Source of the DNA: Erysipelothrix amsterdamensis
Lineage (GTDB): Bacteria > Bacillota_I > Bacilli_A > Erysipelotrichales > Erysipelotrichaceae
NCBI RefSeq assembly: GCF_940143175.1
Contig: NZ_OW659496.1
Location: forward strand, 1,798,001-1,862,000
Direction of reading: 5' to 3'
DNA: 64,000 nt
Under the pieces are notes generated by a model, which saw nothing but the letters and a program-made list of their open reading frames with translations, searched no databases and was not told the origin of the DNA. A program made the position numbers and the translations under genes. Below, piece by piece: positions 36,717 to 44,986 of the stretch (position 1 is the first letter of the stretch; each line of letters opens with the position of its first letter).

Positions 36717-38139
36717 TTAAACGTTTTTCAACAACGTCGCGACCTAAAAGATATAACGCACTCATTAAATCAGGTCCATGTGTTTGATGTGTTGCACTAA
36801 CACGTAATCCCATAAATAACGGTTTTCCCTTAAGTCCAGATTCAGTTTTCGCAGCATTAAATGCTTCTTTCAGTGAATCCACATCCCATGATTCTGGTAA
36901 GTTATTCAAGAATGCTTGTGCAACCACGGGTGTTGTTTCCCATTCTAAAACTTCTTTTTCTGAATCGGTTAATTCTGGTTCAACAAAGTAGGGTTCGATT
37001 AATGAACCAATTTCTGCACCATATTGCAATTGCTCTTTAAAGAGAAGTAAGCACTTTTCAATCCATGCTTCATCTTTGTTTGTAAGATCATGTGCTGCTT
37101 CCGCAAAGGGTCTCACGAAGCTTAACCATTCACCGTCTTCTTTTTCTTTTAAGTATTGATGATTCATCCATGTAAGTTTTGTAACATCAAACATTGATGG
37201 TGCTTTAGATAAACGATCTTCACTAAATTCAGCAATCAGTTCTTCATGTGTAAAGAGTTCCTTTTCACCCTTTGGAGACCAACCAAGCAGCGCCATAAAG
37301 TTAAACATAGCTTCAGGAAGATATCCTTGATCTTTATATTGACTGATGTATTGCATGACTGAGTTATCGCGTTTTGATAACTTCTTACCATTTTCATTTA
37401 CAATTAATGTCATATGACCGAATAAAGGAATATCCCATCCAAACATTTCATAAAGCATCATTTGTTTTGGTGTATTTGAAATATGTTCTTCCCCACGGAA
37501 AACGTGTGAGATTTCCATCAAGTGGTCATCAATTACAACTGCAAAGTTATAGGTAGGAATACCGTTTGACTTCACAATAACCCAGTCACCAATATCTTTT
37601 GATTCAAATGAAATTTCTCCACGAACCATATCATTAAACGTATAGGTCACATCCGTTGGTACTCGTAATCTTACAGAGTAAGGACGGCCTTCTGTTTCAT
37701 AACGTTGTTTCGTTTCATCATCAAGGTGAAGACATGTGCGACTGTAACGAGTTGATTGGTGTCCAGCCGCAACTTGACGTTTGTAATCTTCATCAAGTTC
37801 TTCAGTTGTACAGTAACACTTATAAGCATCGCCACTTGCTAATAATTTTTCTACATATTCATTATAAATATCTAAACGTTCCATTTGACGGTATGGAGCA
37901 TATTCTGGTTTTGGCTTGTCTGGAGATTCATCAGGTACAATCCCTAACCAATTTAAGAAATAAAGTTGTGATTCCTCACCGCCCTCAACATTACGTTCAA
38001 TGTCTGTATCCTCAATACGTAGTACAAAATCACCACCATGGTGTTTTGCCACTAAATAATCAAATAACGCTGTACGTGCGTTACCGATATGAAGAAATCC
38101 TGTTGGACTTGGTGCATATCTTACTCTAACTTTTTTCAT
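36694..38139 (-). CDS. gltX: Glutamyl-tRNA synthetase
   Basis: This class I synthetase charges tRNA-Glu and, in most Firmicutes, also tRNA-Gln for later amidation. The HIGH motif is HIGN at residues 17-20 and the KMSKS loop is KLSKRD at about residue 254. The C-terminal anticodon-binding helical domain is complete at 481 residues. It is the first gene of gltX-HD-pepP. It should be of the non-discriminating type, but that cannot be told from these motifs alone. Confidence 0.97.
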   Translation of the reverse strand: MKKVRVRYAPSPTGFLHIGNARTALFDYLVAKHHGGDFVLRIEDTDIERNVEGGEESQLYFLNWLGIVPDESPDKPKPEYAPYRQMERLDIYNEYVEKLLASGDAYKCYCTTEELDEDYKRQVAAGHQSTRYSRTCLHLDDETKQRYETEGRPYSVRLRVPTDVTYTFNDMVRGEISFESKDIGDWVIVKSNGIPTYNFAVVIDDHLMEISHVFRGEEHISNTPKQMMLYEMFGWDIPLFGHMTLIVNENGKKLSKRDNSVMQYISQYKDQGYLPEAMFNFMALLGWSPKGEKELFTHEELIAEFSEDRLSKAPSMFDVTKLTWMNHQYLKEKEDGEWLSFVRPFAEAAHDLTNKDEAWIEKCLLLFKEQLQYGAEIGSLIEPYFVEPELTDSEKEVLEWETTPVVAQAFLNNLPESWDVDSLKEAFNAAKTESGLKGKPLFMGLRVSATHQTHGPDLMSALYLLGRDVVEKRLNEYINKI

Positions 38140-38223
38140 TTTTAGTACCTCTTTCCAAATTCCATACTATTATAGCATGGTTATGTCAAGGATTAAATAT
38201 TAAACAATCGCGATAATCCCTGC

Positions 38224-38252
38224 AAAAAAGAACCTACATTGTAGGTTCTTCT
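38224..38252 (-). terminator. Intrinsic terminator overlapping the thiolase stop codon
   Basis: On the minus strand AAGAACCTACA pairs with TGTAGGTTCTT and is followed by a T run. The TAG stop of the thiolase gene (38234-38236) is within it. Confidence 0.9.
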
Positions 38253-39412
38253 CGTTCAATCATCATTGCGACACCCATGCCGCCACCAATACATAACGAA
38301 GCAATACCACGTTTTGTATCTGAATGAATTAATTCATAAATTAAAGTTACCATAATACGGGCGCCAGATGCACCAATTGGATGTCCAATGGAGATTGCTC
38401 CCCCATTAACATTAACTTTATCTAAATCTAAATTTAAATCACGACAAACCGCTAACGATTGTGAAGCAAATGCTTCGTTTAATTCAAATCGATCAACTGT
38501 ATTTAAATCTGTATTTGTTTTCTCTGCTAAGGATTTAACTGCATAGTAAGGTGCATAACCCATAATTTCAGGATCAACCCCAACTTCTGAAAAACCTTTA
38601 ATGGTAGCAATAATATCTAAATTCATTGCCTCAGCCTTTTCACGACTCATTAATACAAGTGCAGCAGCACCATCATTAACTCCTGAAGCATTACCCGCTG
38701 TAACCGTTCCATCAAGTTTAAAACTTGGTTTTAAACGTTGAAGTCCTTCAAGCGTAGAATTTGTTCTGATAAACTCATCCGTATCGATAAGATCACGTCC
38801 GTTATTAACTGGAACAATTTCATCTTTAAAGAGCCCCGCCTCAAGCGCACGTGTTGCACGCACTTGTGATTCTAATGCAAACGCATCTTGATCCTCACGG
38901 GATATATTAAATTGTTCGGCAACAGTCTCTGCTGTAACACCCATCAATTCATTGGTAAACGCGTCAACAAAACCATCTTTTTGAATTGTATCTTCTGTTT
39001 CCAAGTTTTGAAATTTCGAACCAAAGCGACCATTCTTTATTATATGAGGTGCTTGTGACATATTTTCAAAACCACCCACAACTACAACATCCTTCTCACC
39101 AAGCATAATGGATTGCATTCCAAGATGAATTGACTTCATCCCCGAACCGCACATCTCATTAATTGTCATGGCTGGTGTTGAATAGGGAATTCCAGAAAAC
39201 ACCGATGCTTGTCGCGCAGGGTTTTGTCCTAATCCTGTTTGGATGACATTACCCATTACTACGTATTCAACATCTTCCGGCGAAATCTTTGCACGATGAA
39301 TCGCTTCTTTAATCACTGCTGTTCCTAATTCTACAGCTGAAGTCTTCAAGAAGCTTCCCCCGAATTTACCTATCGCAGTGCGCGCAGCACTGACTATAAC
39401 TACGTCTCGCAA
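38234..39412 (-). CDS. thl: Acetyl-CoA acetyltransferase (thiolase)
   Basis: The 392-residue thiolase condenses two acetyl-CoA to acetoacetyl-CoA. The acyl-binding cysteine is in NEMCGSGMKS (about residue 88), the His in GHPIGASGARI (about 348) and the second Cys in SLCIGGGMG (about 377). The start is a TTG at 39412: AAGGAG lies upstream of it, and the -10 of its promoter is at 39445-39450, which rules out the ATG at 39445. It is divergent from the HMG-CoA synthase gene, so it feeds the mevalonate pathway. Confidence 0.93.
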   Translation of the reverse strand: MRDVVIVSAARTAIGKFGGSFLKTSAVELGTAVIKEAIHRAKISPEDVEYVVMGNVIQTGLGQNPARQASVFSGIPYSTPAMTINEMCGSGMKSIHLGMQSIMLGEKDVVVVGGFENMSQAPHIIKNGRFGSKFQNLETEDTIQKDGFVDAFTNELMGVTAETVAEQFNISREDQDAFALESQVRATRALEAGLFKDEIVPVNNGRDLIDTDEFIRTNSTLEGLQRLKPSFKLDGTVTAGNASGVNDGAAALVLMSREKAEAMNLDIIATIKGFSEVGVDPEIMGYAPYYAVKSLAEKTNTDLNTVDRFELNEAFASQSLAVCRDLNLDLDKVNVNGGAISIGHPIGASGARIMVTLIYELIHSDTKRGIASLCIGGGMGVAMMIEREEPTM

Positions 39413-39444
39413 AAAATCACTCCTTCTAAAATGTCGGCTAGACA

Positions 39445-39473
39445 ATTATACCGTTTACAATTTATAAACACAA
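39445..39473 (-). promoter_or_regulatory. Thiolase promoter
   Basis: On the minus strand -35 TTGTGT (39468-39473) and -10 TATAAT (39445-39450) are 17 bp apart. Confidence 0.75.
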
Positions 39474-39615
39474 CATTTTCCTTAACGCCTATCTCTATCT
39501 CGAACCCTAGTTTACCATTTGAGAAGAAAAAGCGCTCATTTTCACACAAGATACCATAAGTTTATGCCTAAATAACCCTACTTCGTGTGAATTATTCTTG
39601 AATTACACATAATTT

Positions 39616-39644
39616 TTGCTTATTATCCAAGAGACTATTATAAT
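39616..39644 (+). promoter_or_regulatory. mvaS promoter
   Basis: -35 TTGCTT (39616-39621) and -10 TATAAT (39639-39644) are 17 bp apart. The two divergent promoters (thl and mvaS) are about 140 bp apart, leaving room for a shared regulator, though no palindrome is evident. Confidence 0.72.
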
Positions 39645-39672
39645 GAGAGCATATCGAAAAAGGAGATATTCC

Positions 39673-40818
39673 ATGGAAATTGGACTTGATAAAATAGGGT
39701 TTTATGCCCCATTAACGTATATAGATATGGTTGATCTTGCGCACGCACGCGGGATTGACCCAAACAAATATACGCTCGGACTTGGACAAGATCTACAAGC
39801 TGTATGTCCTATATCACAGGATACGGTTACATTAGGGGCTAATGCTGCTTCAAAAATATTGAGTGATGCGGATAAGAAAGCCATTGATCTTGTTATTTTG
39901 GCTACAGAATCTGGCATTGACCAATCAAAAGCAGGGGCAACCTCAATTCATACATTATTGGGAATTAACCCCTTTGCACGTTGTATTGAGATTAAACAAG
40001 CATGCTATGGTGCAACTGCAGGGCTTCAACTTGCGAAAGCTCATATTGCTTTAAATCCAAGTAAAAAAGCGTTGGTTATTGCAAGTGATATTTCACGATA
40101 CGGTCTGAATACTGGTGGCGAAGCAACTCAAGGTGTTGGCTCGGTAGCGATGTTAGTAAGTACCGATCCAAAAATCATGACGTTGGAAGCAAACGCTTCT
40201 TATTTCTCAGATGATATTTGGGATTTCTGGAGACCGAATTACAGTGATGTGGCTTTTGTAGATGGGAAATACTCAAACGAACAATACCAACGTCTCTTCA
40301 CAACAGTATATGAGGATTATCTCAAGAAAACAGAACGTACAATCGATGATTTCAATGCACTCTGTTTCCATATCCCTTATACAAAGCTTGGGTTAAAAAC
40401 GCTAAAGCTCATCGCAAACGAAGAAACACATCCAAGCCTTTTTGAAAACTTTAAAAAGAGTACTCACTATAACCGTCAAGTCGGTAATATTTATACTGGA
40501 TCACTCTACTTAAGTCTACTCAGTCTCCTCGAACAAGGATCCTTAACTGCAGGTGATCGTATTGGCTTATACAGTTATGGTTCTGGAGCTGTTGGAGAAT
40601 TCTTCACGGGAATCTTACAACCAAATTACAAAGATCATTTACTCAAGACACATCAAACAGATCTTGATCAACGTACAAAGTTAACAATTCCTGAATATGA
40701 AGCACAGTTTAAAGCTCAACTTGTTACTGATGGAAGTCATCAAATACTCAAATCAGACGCATCGAAATATACACTTGAGTCTGTTTTCGAACATCGACGT
40801 TACTATGAAACCAAATAA
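39673..40818 (+). CDS. mvaS: Hydroxymethylglutaryl-CoA synthase
   Basis: The 381-residue enzyme joins acetyl-CoA and acetoacetyl-CoA to HMG-CoA, the second step of the mevalonate route to isoprenoids. The catalytic cysteine is in IKQACYGATAGLQ (about residue 110), the catalytic His in FHIPYTKLG (about 233) and Glu in the ATESGIDQSK segment (about 79). The start at 39673 follows AGGAGA; the promoter lies within the longer frame's 5' end. It is divergent from the thiolase that supplies its substrate. HMG-CoA reductase is not in the window. Confidence 0.95.
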   Translation: MEIGLDKIGFYAPLTYIDMVDLAHARGIDPNKYTLGLGQDLQAVCPISQDTVTLGANAASKILSDADKKAIDLVILATESGIDQSKAGATSIHTLLGINPFARCIEIKQACYGATAGLQLAKAHIALNPSKKALVIASDISRYGLNTGGEATQGVGSVAMLVSTDPKIMTLEANASYFSDDIWDFWRPNYSDVAFVDGKYSNEQYQRLFTTVYEDYLKKTERTIDDFNALCFHIPYTKLGLKTLKLIANEETHPSLFENFKKSTHYNRQVGNIYTGSLYLSLLSLLEQGSLTAGDRIGLYSYGSGAVGEFFTGILQPNYKDHLLKTHQTDLDQRTKLTIPEYEAQFKAQLVTDGSHQILKSDASKYTLESVFEHRRYYETK

Positions 40819-40843
40819 AAAGTTCCACTCGGAACTTTTTATT
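40817..40843. terminator. Bidirectional terminator between mvaS and the YjbR-like gene
   Basis: AAAAAGTTCC pairs with GGAACTTTTT around a 4-nt loop ACTC, with A and T runs on both sides, serving both convergent genes. Confidence 0.9.
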
Positions 40844-41195
40844 TTATCTCAGTCTGCATTTTCTTAGTTAAACTCTTAAAGATAAGTTCATACGACCCAT
40901 TAATAAGTGTTTCAATGAGTGTTTCGTCCACTTCCTTATCCATACGAATTGAAATCCAATGAACTTTATTCATATAGTAACCTTCGGTGATTATTCCAGG
41001 ATACATCTCACGATAGCGGGCACCTTCGCTGGGCTCGGCTTTAACCGTTACAATTGGATCGCCTTCTTTATTTGTTCCCATCATCAAATACATTTTTCCG
41101 CCGACAAGCGCACGTTCTGCATTCCATTCTTCTTTAAAATCATACACAGTCCCTTTGTTTTGAAGACATACTTGTTTAATTTTCTCCGGTTTCAT
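40839..41195 (-). CDS. MmcQ/YjbR-family protein
   Basis: This 118-residue protein has the CyaY-like fold of the YjbR family (conserved WNAERALVGGKMYLMM region near residue 22 and a WISI-x-MD segment near 74). A DNA-binding role has been suggested for the family without a known target. The start at 41195 follows GGAGG and overlaps the VOC gene by 20 bp, so the two are probably translated together. Confidence 0.8.
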   Translation of the reverse strand: MKPEKIKQVCLQNKGTVYDFKEEWNAERALVGGKMYLMMGTNKEGDPIVTVKAEPSEGARYREMYPGIITEGYYMNKVHWISIRMDKEVDETLIETLINGSYELIFKSLTKKMQTEIK

Positions 41196-41571
41196 AGGGA
41201 CCTCCTGCAAGTGTAATCACCACACCATCAGGATCTGTTAGAGCAAATTCCCATGTATCATAAAATGTTTTATGCAGTGTTTTTACTAAATTTGGATGAG
41301 ACTTGAGCCGTTCATATTCCGCTTCAACATCTTCAACTTTAATAAAAAGTGTTAAGGAAGGATTGATTGAATCTGTTTTAAGACTTGGATATTCACCAAT
41401 CAAAGTTTCCTTTTCTTCAAGCATTAACGTTGTTTCACCAATACCAAGAATTGCGAATATAGTGACCGATTCAGTCTCCACTTTATCATAAACAACCATG
41501 TTTAAAACATCTTGATAAAACAGGATGCTTTCATTCACATTTGTAACCATTAAATTGGGTGTTAGTTTCAT
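41176..41571 (-). CDS. VOC-superfamily (glyoxalase/bleomycin resistance-like) protein
   Basis: The 131-residue protein has one pair of the paired beta-alpha-beta-beta-beta units of the vicinal oxygen chelate fold, with NESILFYQDVLNM (about residue 12) and the DPDGVVITL strand at the C terminus. The metal site and substrate cannot be assigned. The start at 41571 follows AAGGCGG. Two-gene operon with the YjbR-like gene. Confidence 0.8.
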   Translation of the reverse strand: MKLTPNLMVTNVNESILFYQDVLNMVVYDKVETESVTIFAILGIGETTLMLEEKETLIGEYPSLKTDSINPSLTLFIKVEDVEAEYERLKSHPNLVKTLHKTFYDTWEFALTDPDGVVITLAGGPYETGEN

Positions 41572-41634
41572 AGTGCTACCGCCTTTATATTTATTAGTAA
41601 ATCGTATAGAATAGGGATGAAAGCGGGGTAAGCT

Positions 41635-41814
41635 ATGGCATATTATAATTATCATGCGAAAGCAAAACAACTGATTGCCGATGGGCATCTCACTCATTTT
41701 GAAATTGTGGATAACTGGAATGGTATTAAACCCGCACTTGTCCTCTATTTTGATAATAACCGGCCCATGCCCATACGGGAATATCGATGGCCAGAATACT
41801 TTGAATTAATTTAA
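41635..41814 (+). CDS. Small conserved-looking protein (59 residues), unknown function
   Basis: An ATG at 41635, with GGGG about 7 nt upstream, opens a 59-codon frame ending in TAA at 41812-41814. The product begins MAYYNYHAKAKQLI and ends with PMPIREYRWPEYFELI; it is rich in aromatic residues and has no membrane segment. I recall close homologues in Firmicutes under the label thermostable hemolysin delta-VPH, a name with no good basis. A TAGAAT -10 lies at 41607-41612, and the stop runs into a perfect 14-bp terminator. The gene is divergent from the VOC gene. Confidence 0.75.
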   Translation: MAYYNYHAKAKQLIADGHLTHFEIVDNWNGIKPALVLYFDNNRPMPIREYRWPEYFELI

Positions 41815-41844
41815 AAAGAAAGAACGCTCACGTTCTTTCTTTTT
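41813..41844. terminator. Bidirectional terminator between the 59-residue gene and the c-di-AMP receptor gene
   Basis: A perfect 14-bp stem AAAAAGAAAGAACG with CGTTCTTTCTTTTT around CTCA; both convergent stop codons touch it. Confidence 0.93.
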
Positions 41845-42166
41845 AAAGTTTATGGAATTGTTCTACATCCATAACAAATACTGTTGCGCCCCCAACTTGA
41901 ACTTCCACAGGGAATGACGCATAACGTCCGATATCATAGGATGCTGTAGATGGTACGACTTCCGTACGTTTACTACATTCATTACCAATGATTTCTAAAC
42001 ATCCTTCTACGCGATCATCATCAACACCGATAATTAATGTTGTGTTCCCTGCGCGTAAGAATCCTCCGGTTGTAGCGAGACGTGTTACTTGATAGTTTTC
42101 TTTATTTAATGCATTTGAAACTACAGAACTGTCATCATTTGAAACAATAGCTAATACTAATTTCAT
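41843..42166 (-). CDS. darA: Cyclic-di-AMP receptor (PII-like, DarA/PstA family)
   Basis: The 107-residue protein is a PII-like trimer subunit that binds cyclic-di-AMP. Family hallmarks are MKLVLAIVSNDDS at the start, the LATTGGFLRAGNTTL loop (about residues 30-44) and GGATVFVMDVEQF at the end. The start at 42166 follows GAGGAGGG. It is monocistronic with an extended -10 (TGGTATAAT, 42194-42202). In other Firmicutes it links c-di-AMP to osmotic and metabolic control, which suits the CBS-type opuC transporter in this window. Confidence 0.92.
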   Translation of the reverse strand: MKLVLAIVSNDDSSVVSNALNKENYQVTRLATTGGFLRAGNTTLIIGVDDDRVEGCLEIIGNECSKRTEVVPSTASYDIGRYASFPVEVQVGGATVFVMDVEQFHKL

Positions 42167-42237
42167 AAGATTCCCTCCTCTTACCTTTGTTTCATTATAC
42201 CATAAAATAAATCGATGGTTCTTTTTTTTATTATCAT

Positions 42238-42274
42238 AAAACCCCCTATCCAATTTAATGGAGATAGGGGGTTC
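42238..42274 (-). terminator. Intrinsic terminator after ychF
   Basis: On the minus strand AACCCCCTATC pairs with GATAGGGGGTT around a 12-nt loop and T residues follow. Confidence 0.92.
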
Positions 42275-42280
42275 TTTTCA

Positions 42281-43384
42281 CTAATTATTAAATCTAAAGT
42301 GTACAATATCGCCATCTTTCATGACGTATTCTTTACCTTCAGAACGCATTTTTCCTGCTTCTTTAATTGCTTGTTCGCTTCCGTATGCTTCTAAATCTTC
42401 CACATTATAAGTTTCAGAACGAATAAATCCTTTTTCAAAGTCTGTATGAATCACACCAGCACATTGCGGCGCTTTCATACCATCCACAAAGGTCCAAGCA
42501 CGAATTTCTTGAGGACCTGCCGTAAAGAATGTACGTAAGTTTAAGATTTCATAGCTATTTCGAACTAAGACATCTAAACCACTCTCTTGCACACCTAAGT
42601 CGGATAAGAATGCTGCTTTTTCATCATCTTCAAGACTTGATAAATCTTCTTCGACTTTCGCACATACAGGAATTACACGACATGAACGTGCTTCCGCATA
42701 AGCTTTTACTTTTTGGTACATTTCATTACCCTCAATATCCATAAGACTGTCTTCATCGATATTCGCTACATAAATAACAGGTTTAATAGTTAAGAAATGG
42801 AATGTACGCGCAAGTTTCTCATCATCTTCATTTAAATTTAGATCACTTAAAGGACGGTTATTTTCAAGTGTTTCTTTAGCACGATCTAATAACTTCATTT
42901 CTGCCATTGCTTCTTTATCATTGGATTTAGCTTTTCGGCCTACACGTGAAATTCGGTTTTCCACACTTTGTAAATCCGCAAGCATAAGTTCAATTTCAAT
43001 AATTTCGATATCTGAGATTGGATCTCCAACAATACCGTGCTCATGCACAATATCCGAGTTCGCAAAACAACGCACAACATGCGCGATGGCATCTACTTCA
43101 CGAATATTTGATAGAAATTGATTTCCTAATCCTTCACCTTTTGAAGCGCCTTTTACAAGTCCAGCAATATCGGTGAACTCAAAAGTTGTAGGGATAATCT
43201 TCTTAGACTCAATAAATTTTTGGATTGTGTCAAGTCGTGGGTCGTTTACTTTTACAACACCGACGTTTGGTGCAATCGTCGCAAAGGGATAGTTTGCTGC
43301 TTCAACCTGTGACTTCGTGATTGCGTTAAATAATGTGGATTTCCCAACGTTTGGTAATCCAACAATTCCTGCTGTTAATGCCAT
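42281..43384 (-). CDS. ychF: Ribosome-associated ATPase YchF/EngD (Obg family)
   Basis: The 367-residue P-loop protein has G1 GLPNVGKSTLF (residues 8-18), G3 DIAGLV (about 71) and a C-terminal TGS domain (from about 280, FTAGPQEIRAWTF). The G4 segment reads NIDE (about 206), typical of YchF, which prefers ATP to GTP. It has been linked to ribosome function and the oxidative-stress response. It follows the DUF951 gene directly, as in Bacillus yyzM-yyaF. Confidence 0.96.
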   Translation of the reverse strand: MALTAGIVGLPNVGKSTLFNAITKSQVEAANYPFATIAPNVGVVKVNDPRLDTIQKFIESKKIIPTTFEFTDIAGLVKGASKGEGLGNQFLSNIREVDAIAHVVRCFANSDIVHEHGIVGDPISDIEIIEIELMLADLQSVENRISRVGRKAKSNDKEAMAEMKLLDRAKETLENNRPLSDLNLNEDDEKLARTFHFLTIKPVIYVANIDEDSLMDIEGNEMYQKVKAYAEARSCRVIPVCAKVEEDLSSLEDDEKAAFLSDLGVQESGLDVLVRNSYEILNLRTFFTAGPQEIRAWTFVDGMKAPQCAGVIHTDFEKGFIRSETYNVEDLEAYGSEQAIKEAGKMRSEGKEYVMKDGDIVHFRFNN

Positions 43385-43588
43385 CTATAATTCCTCGTTT
43401 CTTTCGATTACTTTTTTTAATTTTTTTTCAAAATCTTGGCGTGTGAGCATAATGACCGACCCACACCCTTCGCACTTAATTTTAATATCTGCACCCATAC
43501 GTGTAATTTTAAAATACTGTGATTTTTTGCATGGATGATCTTTTTTCATTTGTACAATATCACCTAAACCATATGTTTTATCAATCAT
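43385..43588 (-). CDS. yyzM: DUF951 family protein
   Basis: This 67-residue protein has the DUF951 signature: YGLGDIVQMKKDHPC near the start and the CEGCGS knuckle (about residue 42) followed by an Arg/Lys-rich tail ending in NEEL. The Cys residues suggest a small metal knuckle. The function is unknown. The start at 43588 follows AAGGAG; the stop is adjacent to the ychF start, the usual pairing. Confidence 0.85.
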   Translation of the reverse strand: MIDKTYGLGDIVQMKKDHPCKKSQYFKITRMGADIKIKCEGCGSVIMLTRQDFEKKLKKVIERNEEL

Positions 43589-44435
43589 GCTGACACTCCT
43601 TAAGTTTATATGCAATCATTGTATTTTCCAGTAAACTGGCTATTGTCATCGGGCCTACGCCTTTAGGAACTGGCGTCGCATAAGCTGCAATCTCATAAGC
43701 GTGACGATCTACGTCACCTCTTAGATTCCCATCTACGCGATGAATCCCTACATCAACAAGTACGTGTTGATCTGAAATCCATGAAGATGGAATTGCTTCG
43801 GGTTTACCCATGGCAACCACAATTATATCATTAGATCGAACAAGTTCCTCTAAGTTTTTTGTTTTTGAGTGTGCTAACGTTACCGTCGCATTTTTTTGGG
43901 TCAAAAGCGTTGAAACTGGCTTACCTACAAGACGACTTCGTCCGATCACTAATGCACGTTTACCTTCAATCTCCACATTATACCAATCTAATAATCGTAC
44001 AATCCCTTTAGGCGTACACGAAACAAATCCTGGACGATTTAATTCCAAATATCCAACATTCAATGGGTGTAATCCATCTACATCTTTTTTGGGATCAATA
44101 GCTTCAATAATAACATTCTCATCAATATGTTTCGGTAACGGCAACTGTACCAAAATACCATCCACATGTTCATCGTGATTTAATGTGTGAATGATTTCTA
44201 AAAGTGCTTCTTGGGTTGTATCTTCTTCACACGAAATAGCCTGCGAAGAAAAACCTACAGACTTACACTGTTTTACTTTAGAATTCACATAGGTTTGTGA
44301 TGCAGGGTCATTACCGACAATCACAACGGTCAGTGAAGGTGCACGCTTATCCTGTTTAAGAAGTGCATCCGTTTCTTCTTTTAATGAAGCACGAATTGCT
44401 TTTGAAACAGCTAATCCATCAAGTATTGTTGTCAT
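43581..44435 (-). CDS. folD: Methylenetetrahydrofolate dehydrogenase/cyclohydrolase
   Basis: The 284-residue bifunctional enzyme oxidises methylene-THF and opens methenyl-THF to formyl-THF. The catalytic Tyr-x3-Lys is in TYVNSKVKQC (about residue 49), the GILVQLPLP signature at about 92, and the nucleotide site GRSRLVGKP at about 166. The 3' end overlaps the DUF951 gene start by 8 bp, so the order folD-DUF951-ychF is likely one operon. Confidence 0.96.
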   Translation of the reverse strand: MTTILDGLAVSKAIRASLKEETDALLKQDKRAPSLTVVIVGNDPASQTYVNSKVKQCKSVGFSSQAISCEEDTTQEALLEIIHTLNHDEHVDGILVQLPLPKHIDENVIIEAIDPKKDVDGLHPLNVGYLELNRPGFVSCTPKGIVRLLDWYNVEIEGKRALVIGRSRLVGKPVSTLLTQKNATVTLAHSKTKNLEELVRSNDIIVVAMGKPEAIPSSWISDQHVLVDVGIHRVDGNLRGDVDRHAYEIAAYATPVPKGVGPMTIASLLENTMIAYKLKECQHD

Positions 44436-44474
44436 GTTATCATCTCCAATTAACGTCTATAATAATACCACACC

Positions 44475-44930
44475 TTAAATTACCTTACCATCTTTAATAT
44501 TAAGCACGATGGTGATTGGTCCATCATTATCCAAAACAACATTCATATGTGTTTGAAAAATCCCCGTTTCAACATCAATGCCATGATTTCTTAATCCCAC
44601 ATTAAATGCCTCAAACATCGTATTTGCTTGAGTTGGTTCCATTGCATTACTGAAACTTGGTCGATTCCCTTTACGACAATCCGCAGCTAATGTGAACTGA
44701 GAGATCGAAAGAATCGCTCCGCCAACATCTTGAATACTTAGATTAATCTTTCCATCTGCATCATCAAATAAACGGATTGACGCTATTTTATCTACTGCTT
44801 TTTTGATATCGGCGTCCGTATCACCTGTTTCCATACCAACAAGAAGCATATAACCTTGTTTAATTTCTCCTACTACTTCTTGCTCAACGATGACCTTTGC
44901 CTCTTTAACTTTTTGTATAACGATTTTCAT
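44475..44930 (-). CDS. dtd: D-aminoacyl-tRNA deacylase
   Basis: DTD removes D-amino acids and glycine mischarged onto tRNA. The 151-residue protein has the SISQFTLAAD motif (about residue 78) with the active-site Ser/Gln and the C-terminal NDGPITI, matching the NxGPVT cross-subunit loop with a Gly-cisPro. The length is standard. It is separated from folD by 39 bp and is divergent from rarA. Confidence 0.95.
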   Translation of the reverse strand: MKIVIQKVKEAKVIVEQEVVGEIKQGYMLLVGMETGDTDADIKKAVDKIASIRLFDDADGKINLSIQDVGGAILSISQFTLAADCRKGNRPSFSNAMEPTQANTMFEAFNVGLRNHGIDVETGIFQTHMNVVLDNDGPITIVLNIKDGKVI

Positions 44931-44986
44931 GAAATCACCTCATCTCTATTCTACCGTAAACATGTTACAATATATAGGGTGATTTT

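Noticed and set aside
36362-38129. Plus-strand frames opposite the HD-domain gene and gltX
   Set aside because: Shadow frames of conserved minus-strand genes, with low-complexity composition.
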